64,000 nucleotides of DNA from Streptomyces sp. NBC_00285 (GTDB taxonomy: Bacteria > Actinomycetota > Actinomycetes > Streptomycetales > Streptomycetaceae), in the NCBI RefSeq assembly GCF_036174265.1, contig NZ_CP108055.1, positions 3,038,001 through 3,102,000 on the forward strand, read 5' to 3'. Both the position numbers and the translations under genes were made by a program. Every line of letters starts with the position of its first letter. The first letter of the stretch is position 1. Shown in pieces: positions 1-8,144 of this stretch. The notes below the pieces were generated by a model that was given only the letters and a program-made list of their open reading frames with translations, made no database searches and was not told the origin of the DNA.

Positions 1-401
1 TCCAGGAGCCGGATCCGCTGCTTGCGGGACTGGCGCGGATGCTGGCACCGGGCGGGCTGCTGTCGCTGCTCGTGCGGAACGCGGACGCGCTGGCGATGCG
101 GCCGGGGCTGGCCGGGGACTGGGCCGGCACGTGGGACGCCTTCGACTCGGTGGCGTACCGGAACCGCCTGGGCCTCGACGTTCGCGCCGACCGGCTGAGC
201 ACGCTGACGGCGACGCTCGCGGGCATCGGGGCGCCGCTCCGGGCCTGGTACGGCGTGCGGGTGTTCACGGACACGGCCACGGACGACGCGGAGGTCCCTG
301 CCGACACGGAGGCGCTGCTGGCCTGTGAGGAGCGGGCGGGGCGGACGGATCCGTACCGGGGGGTCGCCGCGCTGCTGCATCTCTGCGGCGTGCGGGGCTG
401 A
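1..401 (+). CDS. SAM-dependent methyltransferase, C-terminal part
   Basis: The reading frame is open from the window edge (first full codon at 3) to TGA at 399-401, so only about the last 132 residues are present. The fragment begins near the end of a Rossmann methyltransferase core: the segment reading LARMLAPGGLLSLLVRN is the usual strand after the 'L.pGG.l' loop of SmtA/CmoM-like class I methyltransferases. The rest (NRLGLDVRADRL, WYGVRVFTD, DPYRGVAALLH) matches my recollection of the actinobacterial SmtA-like family. The SAM-binding glycine loop lies outside the window, so the substrate cannot be judged. A tRNA-modifying CmoM-like role is only a family-level suggestion. Confidence 0.8.
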   Translation, partial: QEPDPLLAGLARMLAPGGLLSLLVRNADALAMRPGLAGDWAGTWDAFDSVAYRNRLGLDVRADRLSTLTATLAGIGAPLRAWYGVRVFTDTATDDAEVPADTEALLACEERAGRTDPYRGVAALLHLCGVRG

Positions 402-620
402 GCCCGCTCGGACCAGCCACATCGGCTTCGCCGCAGGATCGCCGCTCGGGTGTCGGTGGCGTCGAGCGTCGTCCAGGGCATCGTCCCGGCGCCCGGCCGG
501 ACCCTCCGGCGAGGGCGACAGCGGCAATGACGACACCAGGATCAGACGTCGGTGGCCTTCACGCGTGACGGAGGCGCGAGGGCCGTGGACGTGACGCCGG
601 GTGAGCAGAGGCGGAGGAGG

Positions 621-650
621 CGGGCGAGGGTGTGCGACGGCCCTCGCCCG
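621..650. terminator. Rho-independent-type hairpin
   Basis: CGGGCGAGGG at 621-630 pairs perfectly with CCCTCGCCCG at 641-650 across a 10-nt loop. It lies seven bases past the stop codon of the small minus-strand gene at 657-872, which is the expected terminator position. There is no U-tract, as is usual in Streptomyces. Confidence 0.65.
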
Positions 651-656
651 TCCGTG

Positions 657-872
657 TCACGCCTCCTCGGCCGCGCGCAGGCTCATCGGGCCGTAGATCT
701 CCGTGGCGTCCTCGAACAGCCGCACCTGTTCGGCGCCACCGGCGAGCAGGGGCTTCCAGTACTCACCGAGCCAGGACTCCGCGTCTCCCTGGGTGGTGAA
801 CTCCTCCGGCTCCACCGCGGGCTGGGTCTCCGCGCCGTCGGCCTTCTCGAACCGCCAGATCCATGTCGCCAT
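657..872 (-). CDS. Small conserved hypothetical protein (71 aa)
   Basis: The 71-residue product begins MATWIWRFEKADG and is acidic, rich in Glu and Trp, with no signal peptide or membrane segment. The frame has strong third-position GC and a terminator hairpin immediately downstream, both of which support a real gene. It is a single-gene unit transcribed away from cobU. I recall similar 70-residue proteins in streptomycetes without a function. The motif EYWKPLLAGGAEQVRLFEDA suggests a small alpha-beta fold. No function can be assigned. Confidence 0.7.
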   Translation of the reverse strand: MATWIWRFEKADGAETQPAVEPEEFTTQGDAESWLGEYWKPLLAGGAEQVRLFEDATEIYGPMSLRAAEEA

Positions 873-1046
873 GCAGGCCTCCCTCGTATGGGCACGTTCC
901 GTGGTCGAGCCTATGCGCTCCGCTGGGTCGGACGGAACAAGATCGCGACAGTTCGTCGTCCGTGGGCCTGATGTCGACGCGGTCCCGCGCCACTTGAACG
1001 CACCTCTGCGCGAGCAAGATCAACAGGCACCGGGGAGAATCGGCTC

Positions 1047-2249
1047 GTGGAACTCACTCTTCTCGGTACCGGTGCCCCCGACGGCCTTCCCCGCCCCGGC
1101 TGTCCCTGCGCCGCCTGCGCCGTCGCCGTCGGGGCGGACGCCCGTGGTGCCACCGCGGTGCTCGTCGACGGGGCCCTGCTGCTCGATCTGACCCCCGGTG
1201 CCGCCTTCGCCGCCGCCCGCGCGGGGCATTCGCTCGCAGGCGTACGGCAGGTACTGCTGTCGCATCCGCATGACGGGCCCGCGGTCGAGGTGCCTGCCGG
1301 GATTCCGCAGCCGGGGCGGGTGCCGGACGGGCGGGAGCTGGCGTTGCTGACGGGCCACCGGGTGCGGGCCGTCGCCATGGACGCGCCGGGGACCGGGTAC
1401 GCCGTCACCGGGCCCGACGGGCAGCGGGCGCTGTATCTGCCTCCGGGTGGTGCGCCCGCCGGGCTGGAGGAGGGGGCCGTCGAGTCGTACGACCTGGTGC
1501 TCGCCGATGTCGTACGACGGCCGGACGCGCTGGCCCGGCTGCGGGCCGTGGGGGCGGTCGGGCCCACGACCGACGTCGTCGCCGTCCATCTCGATCACGA
1601 CGTGCCTCCCGGCGCCGAGCTGCGCCGGAGGCTGGCCGCCGCCGGGGCGCGGGCCGTGCCCGACGGGACGACGCTGACGGTCGGGGCCTACGAGGACGTA
1701 CCGGATGTGCCGCGGCGGACGCTGGTGCTGGGCGGGGCGCGGTCCGGGAAGTCGGTGGAGGCCGAGCGACGCCTGGAGGCCTTTCCCGAGGTGCTGTACG
1801 TCGCGACCGGCGGGTCCCGGAACGGGGACACCGAGTGGGCCTCCCGGGTCTCCGTGCACCGGGAGCGGCGGCCCGGATCCTGGCGTACGACCGAGACCTG
1901 CGACCTGGTGCCGCTGCTGAAGGACGACGGGGCGCCGCTGCTGATCGACTGTCTGTCGCTGTGGCTGACGGATGCGATGGACGCCGTGGGGGCGTGGGAC
2001 GACGCCGAGTGGGCCGACGGCGGGGAGCGTGAACTGCGTTCACGGGTGCGGGAGTTGACGGAGGCGGTACGGGCCGCACGGCGGACCGTGGTCGCCGTGA
2101 CGAACGAGGTGGGCTCGGGCATCGTGCCGGCCACCGCGTCCGGACGCCGGTACCGGGACGAGCTGGGGCGGCTGAACGCGGCGTTCGCGGGCGAGTGCGA
2201 GCAGGTGGTGCTGGTGGTGGCGGGACAGGCGCTGGTGCTACGGGGCTGA
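1047..2249 (+). CDS. cobU: Bifunctional adenosylcobinamide kinase / guanylyltransferase with N-terminal MBL-like domain
   Basis: CobU phosphorylates adenosylcobinamide and transfers GMP to it, making AdoCbi-GDP for nucleotide-loop assembly. The CobU domain is residues about 222-400: Walker A GGARSGKS at 229-236, then LLIDCLSLWLTDAM and the diagnostic NEVGSGIVP. Residues 1-215 are an extra domain resembling metallo-beta-lactamase-fold phosphodiesterases (LGTGAPDGLPRPGCPCAAC near the start). Its metal motif is degraded: SHPHDGPA stands where HxHxDH is expected. The GTG start at 1047 follows GGGGAG by about 9 nt. At 400 residues it is about twice the length of enterobacterial CobU. cobT and cobS are nearby on the same strand but not contiguous. 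The CobU assignment is secure; the role of the N-terminal domain is unknown. Confidence 0.93.
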   Translation: MELTLLGTGAPDGLPRPGCPCAACAVAVGADARGATAVLVDGALLLDLTPGAAFAAARAGHSLAGVRQVLLSHPHDGPAVEVPAGIPQPGRVPDGRELALLTGHRVRAVAMDAPGTGYAVTGPDGQRALYLPPGGAPAGLEEGAVESYDLVLADVVRRPDALARLRAVGAVGPTTDVVAVHLDHDVPPGAELRRRLAAAGARAVPDGTTLTVGAYEDVPDVPRRTLVLGGARSGKSVEAERRLEAFPEVLYVATGGSRNGDTEWASRVSVHRERRPGSWRTTETCDLVPLLKDDGAPLLIDCLSLWLTDAMDAVGAWDDAEWADGGERELRSRVRELTEAVRAARRTVVAVTNEVGSGIVPATASGRRYRDELGRLNAAFAGECEQVVLVVAGQALVLRG

Positions 2250-3101
2250 GGCGTGCGCGGGCCGCTCCGCGGGGCCGGCGCAGGCGGTGCCCGTGCTCCC
2301 GGTGTCCGCGTTGCCCGACTCCGCGCCGACTGCGTCCGCCCTGGCTGCATCCATACGGCCGGTGTCCACGCTGCGGGCGTCCGCGCTCCCGGCGTCCGCG
2401 CTGGCTGCGTCCGTGCGGTCGATGTCCGCGTCGCGACCCGCGTTCGCCCTGCCCGCGTCCAGGCGGCCGGTGTCCGTGCTCCCGGCGTCCGCGTTGTCCG
2501 CCTCCGCGTTCTTGCGGGCGATCACCCGGTAGGTCTTCGCGTAGCGGGTGCCGGCGAGGAGGAGGGCGAGGGTGTGGTCCAGGGCCCTCGCGGTCGGGAT
2601 CAGCGGTCCGGTCGCTCTCGGGGGCAGGACCCGGGTCAGACGGGTCGTCACGCGTTCCGGTACGTGCGCGGATCTGCGGGTCGTGGTGACGATCGTGCAG
2701 CCCTGGGACTCCAGTTCGGCGCGGGGGTCGTCCGGGGACTCCACGAGGAGGTGGCCGCCGGGACGCAGGACGGCGAGGGCGGCCCGGAGACCTTCGGGGC
2801 CCGGGCTCTGGTTCAGCAGGCTGACCACGTCGTAACGGGCCCGGAGGCGGGTGGTGATCTGCGGGTCCGTCAGCCGGCCCAGGTGGGCTTCCTCCAGGCG
2901 TTCGATCGCCTGGGCGTGCACCACGCGGGGTGTGAGGTCCAGGCCGTCGAAGGCCGTGTAGGGGAAGAACGTTCTCGCCGCCTCCGGGAAGTCCGCGTCC
3001 CCCGTCTGCACGTCCAGCCAGCTCTCCGGTTCGGGGAACGGCAGCATCGCGCGGGCGGTGGAGCGAAGACGCCGTACGGAAGGGGCGGTTGATGCATTCA
3101 T
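2238..3101 (-). CDS. Methyltransferase-like protein with repetitive C-terminal tail (287 aa)
   Basis: The frame runs far upstream of the gene, but ATG at 3099-3101 has a good Shine-Dalgarno (GGGAGG, 4 nt away) and starts MNASTAPSVRRLRS. Residues about 25-190 look like a SAM-dependent methyltransferase-type fold (YDVVSLLNQSPGPEGLRAALAVLRPGGHLLVES is a late-core strand and turn). A classical GxGxG SAM loop is not obvious, so activity is uncertain. Residues about 198-287 are a low-complexity Ala/Asp/Gly/Thr tail of near-pentapeptide repeats such as ADAGS, TDTGR and LDAGR. The gene ends 12 bp inside the 3' end of cobU on the opposite strand, so the two transcripts overlap tail to tail. It faces away from cobT. 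Confidence 0.75.
   Translation of the reverse strand: MNASTAPSVRRLRSTARAMLPFPEPESWLDVQTGDADFPEAARTFFPYTAFDGLDLTPRVVHAQAIERLEEAHLGRLTDPQITTRLRARYDVVSLLNQSPGPEGLRAALAVLRPGGHLLVESPDDPRAELESQGCTIVTTTRRSAHVPERVTTRLTRVLPPRATGPLIPTARALDHTLALLLAGTRYAKTYRVIARKNAEADNADAGSTDTGRLDAGRANAGRDADIDRTDAASADAGSADARSVDTGRMDAARADAVGAESGNADTGSTGTACAGPAERPAHASAP
2280..2510 (-). repeat. 15-bp degenerate coding minisatellite (pentapeptide-like tail)
   Basis: The 3' end of the methyltransferase-like gene consists of roughly 14 imperfect 15-bp units built on GCGTCCGCGCTCCCG (plus-strand reading), each encoding five residues of the type A-D-A-G-R/S. The units diverge at most positions but keep Asp or Asn in the second place. 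Confidence 0.7.
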
Positions 3102-3227
3102 GAGGCCTCCCGGAGACGCATGGCAATTCGCTACAAACCGGAACGTATGGGATCCCGATCCAGGGTGCAATGACACCAGGGCCACGTGGCGCCCCCGTGT
3201 TCGATCAGGGCCGGTACTGTTCGGCGA

Positions 3228-4379
3228 ATGAGCTCGCTTAATCTCGACGACTTCTCCGATCTGATCGAGCGCCCCGACGGCGGGGTGCGTCGCGACGCCG
3301 AGGCGCGCCGGGAGCGTCAGATCGTGCCGCCCGGGGCGCTGGGCCGCCTCGACGAACTGGGTGAGTGGCTGGCCGCGGCGCAGTCGGCCGTTCCGGTACG
3401 GCCGATCGAACGGCCGCGGGTCGTCCTGTTCGCCGGTGACCACGGGATCGCCGACCAGGGCGTCTCCGGGCGTCCCGCGGGCAGTGCCTCGGAGCTGGTG
3501 CGGGAGGTCCTGGAGGGCGGCCGCCCGGTGTCGGTCCTCGCGCGGCGGCTGGGCGTGCCGGTGCGGGTCGTCGACATGGCGCTGGACTGCGATCCGGCCG
3601 AGCTGCCCAAGGACGTCGTACGGCACCGGGTGCGGCGCGGGAGCGGTCGTATCGACATCGAGGACGCCCTGACCTCGGAGGAGGCGGAGGCCGCCTTCCG
3701 GGCCGGGGTCGCGGTGGCCGACGAGGAGGCCGACTCCGGGACCGATCTCGTGGTGCTCGGCGATGTGAGCGTGGGCGGCACCACGGTGGCCGGGGTGCTG
3801 GTCGCCGCGCTGTGCGGAACCGACGCGTCCGTCGTGACCGGGCGGGGCGGGACCGGGATCGACGACCTGGCGTGGATGCGCAAGTGCGCCGCGATCCGGG
3901 ACGCGCTGCGGCGGGCGCGGCCGGTGCTCGGGGACCAGTTGCAGCTGCTGGCGACGGTGGGCGGCGCCGACCTTGCCGCGATCACGGGCTTTCTGCTCCA
4001 GAGCGCGGTGCGGAAGCTGCCCGTGGTGCTGGACGGGGTGGTCGTGGCCGCCTGCGCCCTGGTGGGGCAGCGGATCGCGTTCCGGGCCCCGGACTGGTGG
4101 CTGGCCGGGCAGAACAGCGGCGAACCGGGACAGGCGAAGGCACTGGACCGGATGGCCCTGGAACCGCTGCTCGACCACGGCGTGACGGTCGGCGAGGGCG
4201 CGGGCGGGCTGCTGGCGCTGCCCCTGGTGCAGGCCGCGGCGGCGCTGGCCGCCGAACTGCCCGAGAAGCCCTCGCCCGCCGAGGACGAGCACGAGCCGGA
4301 GACGGAGACGGTGGAGGCGCAGGAGACGCAGGAGGCGGCGGAGGCCGTGGACGCTGTGGTGGAGAAGAAGGACGAGTAG
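3228..4379 (+). CDS. cobT: Nicotinate-nucleotide--dimethylbenzimidazole phosphoribosyltransferase
   Basis: CobT makes alpha-ribazole 5'-phosphate from nicotinate mononucleotide and dimethylbenzimidazole for the lower ligand of cobalamin. Family marks are VVLFAGDHGIADQGVS early in the protein, the GGTTVAG and GRGGTGIDD segments, and VGEGAGG near the end, which carries the catalytic glutamate. The product is 383 residues; the last 40 or so are an acidic extension (EDEHEPETETVEAQ) absent from short CobT proteins. ATG 3228 was chosen over an in-frame GTG at 3186 because the core starts shortly after it and because TACTGT (3215-3220) lies 7 nt before it with no Shine-Dalgarno, as expected for a leaderless mRNA. 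CobU and CobS are encoded nearby. Confidence 0.93.
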   Translation: MSSLNLDDFSDLIERPDGGVRRDAEARRERQIVPPGALGRLDELGEWLAAAQSAVPVRPIERPRVVLFAGDHGIADQGVSGRPAGSASELVREVLEGGRPVSVLARRLGVPVRVVDMALDCDPAELPKDVVRHRVRRGSGRIDIEDALTSEEAEAAFRAGVAVADEEADSGTDLVVLGDVSVGGTTVAGVLVAALCGTDASVVTGRGGTGIDDLAWMRKCAAIRDALRRARPVLGDQLQLLATVGGADLAAITGFLLQSAVRKLPVVLDGVVVAACALVGQRIAFRAPDWWLAGQNSGEPGQAKALDRMALEPLLDHGVTVGEGAGGLLALPLVQAAAALAAELPEKPSPAEDEHEPETETVEAQETQEAAEAVDAVVEKKDE

Positions 4380-4464
4380 GCAGGGGCTGGCGGCGCGGCT
4401 GCCTCGCGTCCTCGCGGCGGAAAAGAGAGACAGGCGAGTGCCGCGGCTGCCCAAGCGTGGGCGC

Positions 4465-4484
4465 AAGGGGCATGATCGCCCCTT
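4465..4484 (+). promoter_or_regulatory. Inverted repeat abutting the start codon of the MprF-like gene
   Basis: AAGGGGC at 4465-4471 and GCCCCTT at 4478-4484 are perfect inverted repeats separated by ATGATC, and the ATG start follows at once (4485). The hexamer CATGAT (4471-4476) inside it lies 8 nt before the start and could be a -10 element. The element could therefore be an operator over the promoter, or a hairpin blocking initiation if transcription starts further upstream. Confidence 0.5.
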
Positions 4485-6290
4485 ATGGGAGACGTCCGAA
4501 ATGCCGCGAAGCAGGACCAGCCCGCCGAACCGCCCCCGGAACCGGCCACCGGTGCCCGGCGGCCCTCCACCACCGCCTCCCGGCGGGCGGCCGGGTTCGC
4601 CGTCTGGTACCTGCGGGTCGTCGCGTTCGTCAACTTCCTCAGCGCGGCGTGGGTTTCGCTGGGGCAGGACGTACGGCGGCACAACCAGGAGGACTACTTC
4701 ACGCCGTATCTGCTGACGGCGGGCTTCGCCTCCGGGGTGTTCACGGCCTTCCTCGCCATCACCATGCGACGGCGCAAGCGCGCGGCGTGGATCCTGAACC
4801 TGGTGGTGTCCGGGGCGTTCCTCGCACTGTTCGTGTTCGCGATGGTGTTCCCGGAGATCCGGCGGTACGCGCAGAACTGGATCTCGCTGGCCCTCACCGC
4901 CGCGTTCGTCGCCGCACTGCTGGCCGGACGGCGGGAGTTCTACGCCAAGGGAGACCGGTCCAACCCGCGGCTCGCCGCCGCGGTCGCCGTCGGCGGCCTG
5001 CTGGTGTCCTCGCTGCTCGCCGCGCTGCTGGTGACCGCCACCAACGAGGCGTCGAGGTCGTCGAGCTTCACGGAACGCTGGTGGTACGGCACGCTGCGGC
5101 TGGTCTCCGTCGCCGCCGACGACTCCCGCTTCGACGGGATCCTGACGCCGAACTGGGTCAACGTCGTCATCAACGTGCTCAGCACGGTCCTCGTGCTGGC
5201 CGTCTTCTACGCCGCCTTCCGCTCCCGGCGTGCTGTCGACCCGCTCACCGAGGACGACGAGCGGCGCCTGCGGGAACTGCTGGCGCGGCACGGCGAGCGG
5301 GACTCGCTCGGGTACTTCGCGCTGCGCAGGGAGAAGAGCGTGGTGTGGTCGCCGACGGGCAAGGCGGCCGTCACCTACCGGGTCGTCGGCGGGGTGTCGC
5401 TGGCCTCGGGTGATCCGATCGGCGACCCGGAGGCCTGGCCGGGTGCGATCGAGCCGTGGCTGGCCGAGGCGCGGGCACACGGGTGGCTGCCCGCGGTGAT
5501 GGGCGCGGGCGAGGACGCCGGGACGGTGTACGCGCGGCACGGCCTGGACGCGCTGGAGCTGGGCGACGAGGCGATCGTCGAGGTCGCCGAGTTCACCCTG
5601 GAAGGCCGGGCGATGCGGACCGTCCGGCAGGCCTACAACCGGGTCAAGCGGGCCGGGTACACGGTACGGATCCGGCGCCACGAGGACATCCCCGCCGACG
5701 AGATGGCGGCTCTCGTACGACGGGCCGACGACTGGCGGGACGGGGCCACCGAGCGCGGGTTCAGCATGGCGCTGGGACGGCTCGGGGACCCGGAGGACGG
5801 GCGGTGCGTGGCGCTGGAGTGCCGGGACGCGAGCGGTGAGCTGAAAGCGGTGCTCTCCTTCGTGCCGTGGGGGCCGCACGGGCTGTCCCTCGACCTGATG
5901 CGCCGGGACCGCGACTCCGAGAACGGACTCATGGAGTTCATGGTCATCGAGCTCCTGAACCGGGCCCAGGAGATTCAGATCACCCAGGTCTCACTCAACT
6001 TCGCCATGTTCCGTTCGGTCTTCGAACGTGGCGCACGTCTTGGCGCCGGACCGGTGCTGCGGCTGTGGCGGTCGCTGCTCAGCTTCTTCTCCCGCTGGTG
6101 GCAGATCGAGTCGCTGTACCGGGCCAACGCCAAGTACCGGCCCATCTGGGAGCCGCGGTTCCTGCTCTTCGAGAAGAGCGCGGACCTGCCCCGCATCGGC
6201 CTCGCCTCGGCCCGTGCGGAGGGGTTCCTGGAGGTGCCGGGACTGCCGAGGTGGCTACGGCGTCGGGAGCACCTGAGTACGCACAGATGA
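4485..6290 (+). CDS. MprF-like phosphatidylglycerol aminoacyltransferase (DUF2156), membrane protein
   Basis: The 601-residue protein has a basic, proline-rich N-terminus, about six hydrophobic segments up to residue 245, and then a long cytosolic domain of the lysyl-phosphatidylglycerol synthetase C-terminal type (DUF2156). That domain contains YFALRREKSVVWSPTGKAA, SGDPIGDPEAW, RQAYNRVKRAGY and a C-terminal LYRANAKYRPIWEPRFLLF, all typical of this family. Such enzymes transfer an amino acid from aminoacyl-tRNA to phosphatidylglycerol, lowering membrane charge. Unlike mycobacterial LysX there is no fused lysyl-tRNA synthetase. The aminoacyl specificity cannot be read from sequence. The next gene starts 10 bp downstream, so the two are probably cotranscribed. 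Confidence 0.88.
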   Translation: MGDVRNAAKQDQPAEPPPEPATGARRPSTTASRRAAGFAVWYLRVVAFVNFLSAAWVSLGQDVRRHNQEDYFTPYLLTAGFASGVFTAFLAITMRRRKRAAWILNLVVSGAFLALFVFAMVFPEIRRYAQNWISLALTAAFVAALLAGRREFYAKGDRSNPRLAAAVAVGGLLVSSLLAALLVTATNEASRSSSFTERWWYGTLRLVSVAADDSRFDGILTPNWVNVVINVLSTVLVLAVFYAAFRSRRAVDPLTEDDERRLRELLARHGERDSLGYFALRREKSVVWSPTGKAAVTYRVVGGVSLASGDPIGDPEAWPGAIEPWLAEARAHGWLPAVMGAGEDAGTVYARHGLDALELGDEAIVEVAEFTLEGRAMRTVRQAYNRVKRAGYTVRIRRHEDIPADEMAALVRRADDWRDGATERGFSMALGRLGDPEDGRCVALECRDASGELKAVLSFVPWGPHGLSLDLMRRDRDSENGLMEFMVIELLNRAQEIQITQVSLNFAMFRSVFERGARLGAGPVLRLWRSLLSFFSRWWQIESLYRANAKYRPIWEPRFLLFEKSADLPRIGLASARAEGFLEVPGLPRWLRRREHLSTHR

Positions 6291-6300
6291 GGACCATGGG

Positions 6301-7218
6301 ATGAAGACACTCGCCCGCTGGGCACGCGTGGAGTGGGGGCCGCTGTACGTCACCGTGCGCGAGGCCCTGCTCCGGCGGAGGTGGCGGGTGGTCCCCATGG
6401 CGCTTTTGGCCGTCGCTCTGACGGCGGCCCTGCACTTCGTGCACAACCAGTCGTGGGGCTACGGCTTCGTCCAGGACGTGGGTGGCGTGCGCGCCGCGGA
6501 CCCGTTGTGGCTGGCCCTGCTGCGCACCCCCCTCTCACTGTTCGTACCCGCCCTTGACCTGCCGGTGTGGGGTGCGCTGGCGCAGATCCTCTTCGTGTTC
6601 GGGCTCGCCGAGATCGGGCTGGGCCGGTGGCGGACGCTCGCGCTGGCGTACACGGCCACGCTCGCCGGGACGCTGTACGCGCGCGTGGGCATCGGGCTGG
6701 GTCCCGACAGCCTGTTCGGCCTGTACGCCTCGGACGCGCATGTCGTCGACACCGGCCCCTCAGCGGCCGTGGTGGGCCTCGCCGTGTTCCTGGGCTGGCG
6801 CTACGGCGCCCGGCTCACCGCGGGTGTCGTGGTCGGCGCCATGGTGGTCGAGGTGCTGGTCAAGGGAAACCTCGCCGGCAAGGAACACCTGGCGGCGATC
6901 GCGGCGATGTGCGTGCTGTGCGCAGTCTCGGCGACCCGCCGGCGACGTTCCGGGGGCGGGTCCGGATCCCGTTCCGGGGGCGTTGTCGGGGACCGTTCCG
7001 GAACGTGTTCCGGGGGCGGGTCCGGAACAGGTGTCGGGGGCGGGTCCGGAGCCCGCTCCGGGGGCGATTGGGGAGCCCCTTCCGGACCCGAGGACAGGGA
7101 CGCTTTCGGAGCCCCTTCCGGACCCGAGGACGAGGGCGGAGCCGGGCAGGACGCCAGGGCCGGGGCGCCGTCGATCAGAGCCCGGCACCTGCGGCCCGGG
7201 CCCGGGCGACGGCGCTGA
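6301..7218 (+). CDS. Rhomboid-like integral membrane protein with Gly/Ser-rich tail
   Basis: The 305-residue product has about six hydrophobic segments within residues 25-215 and a topology like the rhomboid-like family of actinobacteria. The segment GPSAAVVGLAVFLGW occupies the place of the rhomboid GxSG motif, but the serine is in a GPSA context. A histidine in AGKEHLAA lies in the next helix. Proteolytic activity is doubtful. Residues after about 218 are a low-complexity Gly/Ser/Arg tail encoded by 24-bp repeats. The start ATG is 10 bp after the MprF-like gene with GAGG 8 nt upstream, which suggests a functional pair in membrane lipid modification. Confidence 0.75.
   Translation: MKTLARWARVEWGPLYVTVREALLRRRWRVVPMALLAVALTAALHFVHNQSWGYGFVQDVGGVRAADPLWLALLRTPLSLFVPALDLPVWGALAQILFVFGLAEIGLGRWRTLALAYTATLAGTLYARVGIGLGPDSLFGLYASDAHVVDTGPSAAVVGLAVFLGWRYGARLTAGVVVGAMVVEVLVKGNLAGKEHLAAIAAMCVLCAVSATRRRRSGGGSGSRSGGVVGDRSGTCSGGGSGTGVGGGSGARSGGDWGAPSGPEDRDAFGAPSGPEDEGGAGQDARAGAPSIRARHLRPGPGRRR
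6947..7145 (+). repeat. 24-bp tandem repeats inside a coding tail
   Basis: Units of 24 bp beginning GTTCCGGGGGCGGGTCCGGA run at 6947, 6971, 7007, 7031 and 7055, with a 12-bp half unit at 6995. They are followed by a 36-bp unit beginning CTTCCGGACCCGAGGA at 7079 that is repeated in part from 7115. All keep the frame of the host gene and encode Gly/Ser-rich octapeptides. Confidence 0.8.
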
Positions 7219-7312
7219 GGACGGGTGCCGGGTGCCCCGGAGTCGTCCGGCCGATGACAAACGGTCGCGCCCGCCGGCCCGGCACCGGCATCGCGTCGGC
7301 GCCCGCACCGCG

Positions 7313-8077
7313 TCAGCGGCGTTCCAGAGGTGGGGGTGTCGTCGGGTTCGGTTTGCCGCCGATCAGGTCCTGGAACTTTCTGCGGGGGCCCGCCCAGCGC
7401 TTGTCGCGGTGGTAGGCGCGCAGGGTGGCCCGGGCGCGGGCGCGCGGGCGGCGGCCGTAGAAGCGCCGGGCCCAGGGTGAGCCGGGGCGGGCCAGCCGGA
7501 CCAGGCCGATGAGTCCGACCAGCGGGACGATCACGCTGAAGATCGCCATCCGGGTCTTGCCCTTGAGCAGGACCAGCATCGCGAAGAGGAAGTTGACCAC
7601 CACGCTGGTGATGACGCCGCCGCGGTCCTGGGCCTCCGCCTGCGTCACGTCGTTGACGCCGAACGGCGAGAAGCCCGCGAGCACCAGGCCGACCAGCGCC
7701 GCGGTGAGGACGACGACCTCGACGCTCTTGCGGCCCTCCTCGCTCCAGTAGACGTCGTCGAGGTGCAGGATCAGCGCGAACTCGTCCAGCACCAGACCCG
7801 CGCCGATCCCGAACACGACCGCGCACACCGCCGCCCCGAAGCCGTACCGCCCGCTGGCGACCGCGCCGAAGCCGCCGACGACGCTGAGCACCACACCGGG
7901 AACCACGTGATGGATGTGCACTCCGCCGGAACTGACGTTGCCGAAGGGGCCCTTGCCCGCCCGGATGAGGCGGGTGATGACCCGGGTGATCAGGAAGGTG
8001 AACACGAACGCGGTCAGGGCGAGAAGGAGCGGCAGCTTGCCGGGTTCGACGATGTTGCGGTGCAGCCAGTGGCCCAT
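7313..8077 (-). CDS. Integral membrane protein with HIHH motif (254 aa)
   Basis: The product starts MGHWLHRNIVEPGKLPLLLAL and has about six membrane helices. After the first helix there is a conserved-looking loop GGVHIHHVVPG, whose histidines could bind metal. A second acidic patch, VLDEFALILHLDDVYWSEEG, follows the fourth helix. A basic tail ends the protein. The start has no Shine-Dalgarno; GAGACT (8084-8089 on the plus strand, read on minus) lies 6 nt upstream, consistent with a leaderless mRNA. It is divergent from cobS with 67 bp between starts. I recall this as a conserved actinobacterial membrane family, function unknown. Confidence 0.8.
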   Translation of the reverse strand: MGHWLHRNIVEPGKLPLLLALTAFVFTFLITRVITRLIRAGKGPFGNVSSGGVHIHHVVPGVVLSVVGGFGAVASGRYGFGAAVCAVVFGIGAGLVLDEFALILHLDDVYWSEEGRKSVEVVVLTAALVGLVLAGFSPFGVNDVTQAEAQDRGGVITSVVVNFLFAMLVLLKGKTRMAIFSVIVPLVGLIGLVRLARPGSPWARRFYGRRPRARARATLRAYHRDKRWAGPRRKFQDLIGGKPNPTTPPPLERR

Positions 8078-8144
8078 GGGCCCAGTCTCCCGGGGCCCGG
8101 GGTGGGCCGCCCGGCGGATCCGGCGTCCGGGCTACCCTGCGGGC

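Noticed and set aside
402..656. Possible small gene between the methyltransferase end and the small protein
   Set aside because: Short frames exist on the plus strand but lack start signals and codon bias; only the terminator at 621-650 is supported.
2238..5879. A minus-strand open frame of 1213 codons through cobT and the MprF-like gene
   Set aside because: It is the antisense of real genes in very high-GC DNA, with low-complexity Arg/Gly/His sequence. Only its last 288 codons have a start with a good ribosome site and a sensible product, and only those are reported.
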